Shown one piece after another: positions 16,248 through 23,500 of a stretch of DNA of 64,000 nucleotides. Within the stretch, counting starts at the first letter, position 1. Each line of letters starts with the position of its first letter. This DNA is from Sphingomonas kyeonggiensis (GTDB lineage: Bacteria; Pseudomonadota; Alphaproteobacteria; Sphingomonadales; Sphingomonadaceae): the NCBI RefSeq assembly GCF_014204495.1, contig NZ_JACHLN010000001.1:930001-994000 (forward strand), in the 5' to 3' direction. The translations under genes and the position numbers were made by a program. The notes below the pieces were generated by a model. It did not search any database. It saw only the letters and a program-made list of their open reading frames with translations, and was not told where the DNA came from.

Positions 16248-17036
16248 ATGGGTTCGGCAGCATTGCACATCGCGCGCACGGGTCTCGACGCCCAGGATAC
16301 GCGCATGCGGGTCATCTCGAACAACCTCGCGAACGTGAACACCACCGCGTTCAAGAAGGACCGCGCCAGCTTCCAGACGCTCGCCTATCAGGTGGTCACC
16401 GCGCCTGGCGCCGCCTCGACGGCCGAGACCAAGTACGCGACCGGCCTCAACCTCGGCACCGGCGTGCGCGTGCAGGGCACGCAGCGGCTGGAGACCCAGG
16501 GATCGCTGCAGACGACCGGCAACGGCCTCGACATGGCGATCGACGGCAATGGCTATTTCCAGATCCAGCTGCCCGGCGGCGGCCTGGGCTATACCCGCGC
16601 GGGCAATTTCTCGCGCTCGGCCGAGGGCCAGCTGGTCACCTCCGAGGGCTATCAGGTGATGCCGGGCGTCACGATCCCCGAGGGCGCGATCTCGGTCACC
16701 GTCGGCACCGATGGCACCGTCTCCGCACAGATGCCGAACCAGACCGACCTCACCCAGATCGGCCAGATCCAGATCGCCAGCTTCCCCAATCCGGCGGGCC
16801 TGCAGGCGGTGGGCGACAACTATCTGATCGAGACGCCGGCAAGCGGCACGGTCGCGCTCGGCAATGCCGGCGTCGATGGCCGCGGCACGATCCGCCAGGG
16901 CATGCTCGAAGGCTCGAACGTCAACGTGGTCGAGGAGCTGGTCGACATGATCGAGACCCAGCGCGCCTATGAGGTGAACTCGAAGATGATCTCGGCGACC
17001 GACGAGATGCTCAAATACGTCAACCAGAACATCTGA
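16248..17036 (+). CDS. flgG: Flagellar distal rod protein FlgG
   Basis: 262 aa, the standard length. It begins MGSAALHIARTGLDAQDTRM, then ISNNLANVNTTAFKKDRA, and ends SNVNVVEELVDMIETQRAYE followed by NSKMISATDEMLKYVNQNI, which is nearly invariant in FlgG. It forms the distal drive shaft that passes through the P and L rings. Confidence 0.96.
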   Translation: MGSAALHIARTGLDAQDTRMRVISNNLANVNTTAFKKDRASFQTLAYQVVTAPGAASTAETKYATGLNLGTGVRVQGTQRLETQGSLQTTGNGLDMAIDGNGYFQIQLPGGGLGYTRAGNFSRSAEGQLVTSEGYQVMPGVTIPEGAISVTVGTDGTVSAQMPNQTDLTQIGQIQIASFPNPAGLQAVGDNYLIETPASGTVALGNAGVDGRGTIRQGMLEGSNVNVVEELVDMIETQRAYEVNSKMISATDEMLKYVNQNI

Positions 17037-17047
17037 GGCGACGGATC

Positions 17048-17746
17048 ATGACGCATCTCACTCGCATCGCCGCCGCCGCGCTGACCGCCGCCGGGCTCGC
17101 CTTCGCCGCGACGCCGGCCCAGGCGCAGTTCCTCGGGATCGGCAAGAAGAAGCAGAAGGAGGATTTCTCCGTGACGCTTCCCAGCGCCGCACCCGCGACG
17201 CCGGCGCCGGCCAATGGCGGCATCTTCCAGGCGAACGACGGCTATGCCGCGCTCTACGAAGGCCAGCGCGCGCGCCGCGTGGGTGACCCGCTGTCGATCC
17301 TGCTGGTCGAGAAGACCGCGGCGTCCAAGTCGGCCGGTACCAAGCTCGACAGCTCGGGCGGCTTCGGCCTCACCCCGCCGAGCACCGGTGCGCTGTCGCT
17401 GTTCAAGGAAAGCGATGCCAGCGTCAGCGGCAAGCGCAACTTCAACGGCACCGGCACTGCCGACCAGGCCAATGCGCTGTCGGGCGAGATCAGCGTCACC
17501 GTAGCGGCAGTCTATCCGAACGGCACGATGCTGGTGCAGGGCCAGAAGCGCGTGACGCTCAACCGCGGCGACGAGTTCGTCCAGATCAAGGGGATCGTGC
17601 GCGTGGCGGACATCGACGCGAACAACCGCGTGCTTTCCACGCGCGTCGCCGATGCCCGCATCGCCTATACCGGCAAGGGCGATGTCGCCCGCGCCAGCCG
17701 CCAGGGCTGGCTGAGCCGGTTCTTCTCCGTGATCAGCCCCTTCTAA
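17048..17746 (+). CDS. flgH: Flagellar L-ring protein FlgH, without a lipobox
   Basis: 232 aa. The core GDPLSILLVEKTAASKSAGT, then the FNGTGTADQANALSGEISVT block and the C-terminal NGTMLVQGQKRVTLNRGDEF region, is typical FlgH. The N-terminus is an ordinary signal peptide (ending AATPAQAQF), and no cysteine occurs anywhere in the protein, so the lipid anchor usual for FlgH is missing. The L ring must hold in the outer membrane without it. It is flanked by flgG and flgI with short gaps. Confidence 0.93.
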   Translation: MTHLTRIAAAALTAAGLAFAATPAQAQFLGIGKKKQKEDFSVTLPSAAPATPAPANGGIFQANDGYAALYEGQRARRVGDPLSILLVEKTAASKSAGTKLDSSGGFGLTPPSTGALSLFKESDASVSGKRNFNGTGTADQANALSGEISVTVAAVYPNGTMLVQGQKRVTLNRGDEFVQIKGIVRVADIDANNRVLSTRVADARIAYTGKGDVARASRQGWLSRFFSVISPF

Positions 17747-17757
17747 GCCGGAGCAGA

Positions 17758-18870
17758 ATGATGATCCGCCGCTTCCTCGCGCTCGCTGCCCTCGCCGCTT
17801 TCTCCCTTGGTCTCGCTGCCACCCCGGCGCACGCCCAGCGCGTGAAGGACCTGGGCGGGTTCCAGGGCATCCGTACCAACCAGCTGACCGGCTATGGCGT
17901 GGTCGTTGGCCTCCCCGGCACGGGCGACGACAATCTGGAATATACCGTCCAGTCGATGAAGGGCGTCACCTCGCGCTTCGGCCTGCAGCTGCCCCAGGGC
18001 GTGGCGCCGGGCCTGAAGAACGCGGCGGTGGTGATGATCACCGCCGAGCTGCCCGCCTTCGCCAAGCCGGGCCAGAAGCTCGACATCACGGTCTCGTCGA
18101 TGGGCAAGGCCAAGTCGCTGCGCGGCGGCACGCTGATCCTCACGCCGCTCCAGGGCGCCGACGGCCAGATCTATGCGATGGCACAGGGCAACCTTGCCGT
18201 GGGCGGGCTCGGCGCCGAGGGGGCCGACGGCTCGAAGATCGTGGTCAACACGCCGAGTTCGGGCCGCATCCCGGAAGGCGCCACCGTCGAGCGCAGCGTC
18301 GATACCGGCTTCGACAAGTCGCCCTTCATCACCTTCAACCTCGCCCGCGCCGACTTCACCACGGCGCAGCGGGTGCAGGATGCGATCAACCTGCGCTTCG
18401 GCCCCGGTCGCGCCCGCGCGATCGACGGCGTGTCGATCGCCATCCAGGCCCCCGAGGGCCGCGATGTGCGCGCAGAGCTGATGAGCGAAGTCGAGAACCT
18501 GAAGGTCGAGGCGGCCGAGGCCGCCGCACGGGTGATCGTCAATGCCCGCACCGGCACCGTCGTCATCAACTCGGCCGTCCGGGTCAGCCCCGCTGCGGTA
18601 ACACATGGTAAACTGACCGTTCGTATTGATGAGAACCAGCGCACCAGCCAGCCCGCGCCGTTCAGCAAGGGCGAGACGCGCACCGAGCAGCACAGCACGG
18701 TCGGCGTCGAAGAGGAGAAGCACCCCATGTTCCTGATGGACCCGGGCCCCAAGCTCTCGGACGTCGTCAAGGCGGTGAACGCGATCGGCGCGTCGCCGGC
18801 GGACCTGGTCGCCATCCTCGAGGCACTCAAGGAAGCCGGCGCGCTCAAGGCCGAGCTGATCATCCTGTGA
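17758..18870 (+). CDS. flgI: Flagellar P-ring protein FlgI
   Basis: 370 aa with a signal peptide (ends ATPAHAQ). The conserved block RVKDLGGFQGIRTNQLTGYG, then GLPGTGDD, is at the mature N-terminus, and the C-terminal LSDVVKAVNAIGASPADLVA is standard. Two adjacent ATG codons (17758 and 17761) can serve as start. The 3' end overlaps the GTG of flgJ. Confidence 0.95.
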   Translation: MMIRRFLALAALAAFSLGLAATPAHAQRVKDLGGFQGIRTNQLTGYGVVVGLPGTGDDNLEYTVQSMKGVTSRFGLQLPQGVAPGLKNAAVVMITAELPAFAKPGQKLDITVSSMGKAKSLRGGTLILTPLQGADGQIYAMAQGNLAVGGLGAEGADGSKIVVNTPSSGRIPEGATVERSVDTGFDKSPFITFNLARADFTTAQRVQDAINLRFGPGRARAIDGVSIAIQAPEGRDVRAELMSEVENLKVEAAEAAARVIVNARTGTVVINSAVRVSPAAVTHGKLTVRIDENQRTSQPAPFSKGETRTEQHSTVGVEEEKHPMFLMDPGPKLSDVVKAVNAIGASPADLVAILEALKEAGALKAELIIL

Positions 18871-19223
18871 GCAACGTGCTTGGCCCCATCGGCAGCCCGT
18901 CGGGCGGCGTGTCGACCGACACGTCGCGCCTGGCGAACAAGGAGAATCTCGAAGCCGCCGGCCAGCGCTTCGAGGCCGTCTTCACGGGCATGATGCTGAA
19001 GTCGATGCGTCAGGCCAAGCTCGGCGACGGGCTGTTCGACAGCAAGGGCGAGGATCAGTTCCGCGACATGCAGGACCAGCAGCTCGCCCAGAGCATGGCC
19101 GTGCACGCTCCAATCGGCATCGGCAAGGCGATGACCGCCTTCCTGGCCAAGAGCATGAAGACCGAGACGGCTGCCGAGCCCGGCGCCGCGCCCACCGCGA
19201 CAGAAGGAGGTACCGTCAAATGA
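18867..19223 (+). CDS. flgJ: FlgJ rod-cap domain protein (no peptidoglycan hydrolase domain)
   Basis: 118 aa from a GTG at 18867 that overlaps the flgI stop. It has the rod-binding motif FEAVFTGMMLKSMRQAKLGD, then FRDMQDQQLAQSMA. The C-terminal muramidase domain found in gammaproteobacterial FlgJ (over 300 aa) is absent, as is common in alphaproteobacteria. The separate transglycosylase at 9028-9915 is the likely replacement. The flgK ATG overlaps its stop. Confidence 0.88.
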   Translation: MSNVLGPIGSPSGGVSTDTSRLANKENLEAAGQRFEAVFTGMMLKSMRQAKLGDGLFDSKGEDQFRDMQDQQLAQSMAVHAPIGIGKAMTAFLAKSMKTETAAEPGAAPTATEGGTVK

Positions 19224-20563
19224 CCGACCTGCTTTCCATCGGCGCCAGCGGCGCACGCGCCTATCAGTCGGCACTCGCCACCACATCGGACAATATCGCC
19301 AATGCGGCGACCACCGGCTATTCGCGCCGCGTCGCCACGGTGCGCGAAGTCGTCGCCACCGGCGGCAATACCAGCGCGATCAATTCGGGCCTGGGCGCCA
19401 ATGTCGGCGGTGTCACCCGCGCGGCCGATGCCTTCAAGGCGACCGAGGTGCGCACCGCGAGCTCGGATCTTGCCCGTACGCTCACCGGCGCGACCTGGTT
19501 GAGCCGCATCGATACCGGCCTGACCCAGAACCAGCTCGGCAGCCAGCTGACCGCCTTCTTCACTTCCGCCAAGGCGGTGGCGGCAGATCCGACCGCCTTG
19601 CCCGCACGCGCGACGATGCTCGAGAATGCCGCCAGCGTCGCCGCCGCCTTCAGCGCGACCGGCAAGGCGCTCGACGGCGCGATGACCGATCTCAAGGCCT
19701 CAGCCGACACGGCGGTGACCCAGCTCAACAATCTTTCCGCGAGCCTCGCCAAGGTGAACGCCGGGCTTGCCCGCGCGACCGACGGCACCGCCGGCCAGGC
19801 CGCCCTGCTCGACCAGCGCGACCAGATGCTCGAGCAGATGAGCGCGCTCACCGACGTCAATGTAAGCTTCGACGCCTATGGCCGCGCTTCGGTGCGCGCC
19901 GGCGGCAGCTCTGGCCCGGTGCTCGTCGATGGTGCTCAGGCAGCGATCGTTTCGCAGACCAGCAACGACGAAGGCGCCTTCGCCTTCTCGGTACGCCAGC
20001 CGACCGGCGAAGTGCAGATCATGTCGCCGAACGGCGGCGCGATGGCCGGCATTGCCGAGAGCGGCAACCGCATCGCGACGGCGCGTGACCAGATCAGCCA
20101 GATGGCGCAGGATTTCGCCGAGGGCGTCAACGCCGTTCAGGCGGCGGGCAGCGACCTGCAGGGCAATGCCGGCCAGCCGATCTTCGCGGTCGGCGATCCC
20201 GCCTATCAGCTGAGCGCGGTGATGAGCGATCCGCGCGGCATCGCCGCCGCGGCGGCCGGCGGCGGCACCCGCGACAACAGCAACCTCGCCGGGCTCGAGA
20301 CGCTGCGCACCAGCGGCAATTTCGAGCAGGGCGTGACCGATCTCACCGCCGCCAACGGCGCGGCGCTCGCCGGCCGCAACAGCGTCGCCGATGCCCAGTC
20401 CTCGATCCGGGACGCCGCCGTTTCGGCGCGCGATTCGATCAGCGGGGTGAACATCGACGAGGAGGCCGTCGATCTGATGCGCTTCCAGCAGGCCTATCAG
20501 GCGTCTACCCGTGTGATCCAGGTCGCGCGCGAAACGCTCCAGTCGATCCTCGATATCAGGTAA
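19220..20563 (+). CDS. flgK: Hook-filament junction protein FlgK
   Basis: 447 aa, shorter than the roughly 550 aa of enteric FlgK, the difference lying in the middle. It begins MTDLLSIGASGARAYQSALA, then SDNIANAATTGYSRR, and ends GVNIDEEAVDLMRFQQAYQA with RETLQSILDIR. It is the first junction protein between hook and filament and is probably carried by the FlgN-like chaperone. It overlaps flgJ by 4 nt and flgL follows after 6 nt. Confidence 0.93.
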   Translation: MTDLLSIGASGARAYQSALATTSDNIANAATTGYSRRVATVREVVATGGNTSAINSGLGANVGGVTRAADAFKATEVRTASSDLARTLTGATWLSRIDTGLTQNQLGSQLTAFFTSAKAVAADPTALPARATMLENAASVAAAFSATGKALDGAMTDLKASADTAVTQLNNLSASLAKVNAGLARATDGTAGQAALLDQRDQMLEQMSALTDVNVSFDAYGRASVRAGGSSGPVLVDGAQAAIVSQTSNDEGAFAFSVRQPTGEVQIMSPNGGAMAGIAESGNRIATARDQISQMAQDFAEGVNAVQAAGSDLQGNAGQPIFAVGDPAYQLSAVMSDPRGIAAAAAGGGTRDNSNLAGLETLRTSGNFEQGVTDLTAANGAALAGRNSVADAQSSIRDAAVSARDSISGVNIDEEAVDLMRFQQAYQASTRVIQVARETLQSILDIR

Positions 20564-20569
20564 ACGATC

Positions 20570-21469
20570 ATGCGCATCTCCACTTCGCAGATGTACAGCC
20601 GCCCGGTGTCGCTGATGACCCAGCTCACCGCCGAGGCCGACAAGACCCAGACCCAGATCGCCACGACCAAGCTGGGCGTGACCGCGGTCTCGGACGCGGC
20701 CGCCTATGTGAAGCTGCAGCAGATCCAGCGCGCCACCACGGGCGATTCGACCTACAAGGCGAATATCAACGTCGCCCAGGGCGTGATCGCTCAGACCGAC
20801 CAGACGCTCGACAGCGTCGAGACGCAGCTCCAGCGCGCGCTCGAGCTTGCCACCCGCGCCGCCAACGACACGCTATCGGATTCGGACCGTGCCGCGATCG
20901 GCGAAGAGCTGAGCGCGATCCGCGACACGCTCTACGGCCTGGCCAACACCAAGGACGATATCCGCGGCCAGCCGCTGTTCGGCGGCGCGACCGGCGATAC
21001 CGCCTATGTGAAGAACGCCGACGGCTCGATCAGCTTCGCCGGCACCGGCGATCCTTCGGGCATCCCGGTAGCCGATGGCGAGAGCATCCAGCCGACGATC
21101 AGCGGCGCGCGCGTGTTCACCACCGGCGATGTCGACATGTTCAAGACGATCGGCGACCTGGCCGATGCGCTCAAGTCAGGCACCAATGTCCATGCCGCCG
21201 GCGACACCGCGCTGGCCGGCATCAACGCCTCGCTCGACCAGGTGACGCTCGCGCGCGCTTCGGTGGGTGCACGGGCGGCACGGCTCGATCTCGAGGCGGA
21301 CCGGCTGACCGCCGTCGCCGAGACGCGCGAGAGCACCCGATCGGGAATCGAGGATACCGATATCCCGACTGCGGTCGCCAATCTGCAGAAGACGCTGACC
21401 GTGCTGCAGGCGACCCAGGCCAGCTTTACCAAGCTGACCAGCGTCTCGCTGTTCGACTACCTCAAGTAA
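20570..21469 (+). CDS. flgL: Hook-filament junction protein FlgL
   Basis: 299 aa, flagellin-like at both ends: MRISTSQMYSRPVSLMTQLT at the start, and EDTDIPTAVANLQKTLTVLQ followed by ATQASFTKLTSVSLFDYLK at the end. It is the last gene of the flgB operon; a 164-bp gap with a short inverted repeat (GGCCG-ctaga-CGGCC) follows before motA. Confidence 0.9.
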   Translation: MRISTSQMYSRPVSLMTQLTAEADKTQTQIATTKLGVTAVSDAAAYVKLQQIQRATTGDSTYKANINVAQGVIAQTDQTLDSVETQLQRALELATRAANDTLSDSDRAAIGEELSAIRDTLYGLANTKDDIRGQPLFGGATGDTAYVKNADGSISFAGTGDPSGIPVADGESIQPTISGARVFTTGDVDMFKTIGDLADALKSGTNVHAAGDTALAGINASLDQVTLARASVGARAARLDLEADRLTAVAETRESTRSGIEDTDIPTAVANLQKTLTVLQATQASFTKLTSVSLFDYLK

Positions 21470-21633
21470 ACTACCGAGAAGACGCGATTTTCCGGCCGCT
21501 AGACGGCCCGCGCGCAAATCCAAAGCGAAAGCGCGAAATAATTGGCGCCGGTAACGAATTAACCATGTTTTTCCGCTGAATATCACGGCGAAACGGTCGT
21601 TAACCGAGACGACAAATCGGGGGTTTCGCGCAC

Positions 21634-22497
21634 ATGTTTCCGGCAATCGGCCTCGTCATCCTGCTGGCAATGGTCTTCGGTGGTTTCGCGATCACCGGCG
21701 GCGCGCTCGGCCCCGTGCTCGAAGCCATCCCGCATGAGATGCTGATCATCGGCGGCGCCGCCGCCGGCGCGCTCGTCATCGGCAACTCCACCAAGGAGCT
21801 GAAGGCGCTCGGCGGCGGCCTGGCCAAGGTACTCAAGGGCCCGAAATACAAGAAGCAGGACTATCTCGACACGATCTTCCTGGTCTCGAAGCTGATGAAG
21901 ATGCTGCGGACCGAAGGCCCGATCGCGCTCGAGCCGCATGTCGAGGATCCCAAGTCCAGCGCGATCTTCGCCGAATATCCGCGCCTGCTCGCCGATCACA
22001 CGCTGATCAACCTCATCACCGACACGCTGCGCCTTGTCGTCGTCTCTTCCGGCACGCTCGACGTGCACGCCGTCGAGGAAGTGATGGATAACTCGATCAA
22101 GACCCATCATCACGAAGTCCAGGGCCCGCAGACCACGCTCCAGTCGCTCGGCGACGCACTGCCAGCGCTCGGCATCGTCGCCGCCGTGCTCGGCGTGGTG
22201 AAGACCATGGGCTCGATCGACAAGCCGCCGAGCATTCTCGGCGCGATGATCGGTTCGGCGCTGGTCGGCACCTTCATGGGCGTGCTGCTGGCATATGGCA
22301 TCGTCGCGCCGCTCGCCGGCCGCCTGCAGCAGGTGATCGATGCCGATGCGGCGATCTATCACGTCGTGAAGCAGATCATTATCGCTTCGCTCCACGGCCA
22401 CCCGCAGCCGCTGGTGATCGAAGCGGCGCGTTCCAGCATCGCGCACGCCAACCAGCCGGGCTTCGGCGAAGTGTTCGACGGGCTGAGGGGCCGGTAA
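21634..22497 (+). CDS. motA: Flagellar motor stator protein MotA
   Basis: 287 aa, the canonical length. Membrane helices lie at about residues 3-22, 33-50, 170-190 and 200-222. The cytoplasmic loop carries the charged residues that touch FliG (LMKMLRTEGPIALEPHVEDP), and the pore block is LPALGIVAAVLGVVKTMGSI, then GAMIGSALVGTFMGVLLAYG. It forms the stator with MotB directly downstream. No clear sigma-54 or sigma-28 promoter was recognised in the 164-bp gap before it. Confidence 0.95.
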   Translation: MFPAIGLVILLAMVFGGFAITGGALGPVLEAIPHEMLIIGGAAAGALVIGNSTKELKALGGGLAKVLKGPKYKKQDYLDTIFLVSKLMKMLRTEGPIALEPHVEDPKSSAIFAEYPRLLADHTLINLITDTLRLVVVSSGTLDVHAVEEVMDNSIKTHHHEVQGPQTTLQSLGDALPALGIVAAVLGVVKTMGSIDKPPSILGAMIGSALVGTFMGVLLAYGIVAPLAGRLQQVIDADAAIYHVVKQIIIASLHGHPQPLVIEAARSSIAHANQPGFGEVFDGLRGR

Positions 22498-23469
22498 GTG
22501 GCTGCGCAGCGCGCACCCCATGGGAACCAGCTCCAGCCGAAGATCATCGTCAAGAAGATCATCGTCGAGGGGCATGGCGGCCATCACGGCGGCGCCTGGA
22601 AGGTGGCCTATGCCGACTTCGTGACCGCGATGATGGCGTTCTTCCTGCTGCTGTGGATCCTTGGCGCCACCACCGAGAAACAGCGCAAGGCGCTTGCCGA
22701 CTATTTCGCGCCGACCCTGGTCGAACTGAAGCAGAACAGCGCCGGCTCGAACGGGCTGTTCGGCGGCGAGGCGATCAACCAGCGCGACAATTATCCCGGC
22801 AAGGCATCGCAGACCGGCACCAAGTCGCTGACCGTGCCGGTGGGCGGCGCCGGCGGCAAGGACGTCGGCACCGGCAGCAAGGGCACGCTCAAGGACCAGC
22901 GCGCGCTGACCCAGCAGGACCAGAAGAATTTCGAGGAAACCGCCAAGCGCATCCGCCAGCGCATGCGAATGACTCCGGCGCTGTCGAAGCTCGCCAACCA
23001 TGTCCGCTTCGTGCCGACGCGCGACGGCATGCGGATCGACCTGCTCGACGACGCCAATTATTCGATGTTCAACTTGGGCACGACTGCCCTGGTGCCCGAA
23101 GCGAGCGCGCTGATCGGCACGATCGCCGAATCGATCAAGGGCATGGAAAACCCGATCATGATCCGTGGCCATACCGACAGTCTCGGCTATGGCGATCCGC
23201 TGGCGATGAACAACTGGATGCTCTCCAGCGGCCGCGCCGAGGCCACGCGCCGGCGCCTGCTGTCAGGCAGCGTTACCGAAACGCGCTTCGAGCGGATCGA
23301 GGGCGTAGCCGACCGTGAGCCGCTGATCGTCGAGAATCCCGCCGACCCGCGCAACCGCCGCGTCTCGATCACCCTGCTCTATCGCCGGATCATGGACCAG
23401 GACCAGCAGGGCCGCTTCCGCCCGGGCCTGCGCGCCAGCCGCGAAGCCGGCGCGCCGCTCGAGCACTGA
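22498..23469 (+). CDS. motB: Flagellar motor stator protein MotB
   Basis: 323 aa from a GTG that directly abuts the motA stop, with GAGGGG about 8 nt upstream. The single membrane helix VAYADFVTAMMAFFLLLWIL contains the proton-binding Asp (about residue 40). The C-terminal OmpA-like domain shows IMIRGHTDSLGYGDPLAMNN, then SSGRAEATRRRL and NRRVSITLLY, for peptidoglycan anchoring. Compared with the MotB-like protein at 11263-11769, all landmark residues are present. Confidence 0.95.
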   Translation: MAAQRAPHGNQLQPKIIVKKIIVEGHGGHHGGAWKVAYADFVTAMMAFFLLLWILGATTEKQRKALADYFAPTLVELKQNSAGSNGLFGGEAINQRDNYPGKASQTGTKSLTVPVGGAGGKDVGTGSKGTLKDQRALTQQDQKNFEETAKRIRQRMRMTPALSKLANHVRFVPTRDGMRIDLLDDANYSMFNLGTTALVPEASALIGTIAESIKGMENPIMIRGHTDSLGYGDPLAMNNWMLSSGRAEATRRRLLSGSVTETRFERIEGVADREPLIVENPADPRNRRVSITLLYRRIMDQDQQGRFRPGLRASREAGAPLEH

Positions 23470-23492
23470 GCCGGCCCGCAAGGCGCGCCGGC
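23470..23492. terminator. Possible bidirectional terminator between motB and the TonB receptor gene
   Basis: GCCGGC at 23470-23475 and GCCGGC at 23487-23492 can pair across an 11-nt loop in the short gap between convergent genes. The T-run is only three bases on the plus strand, so this is weak. Confidence 0.35.
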
Positions 23493-23500
23493 GCGTTTCC

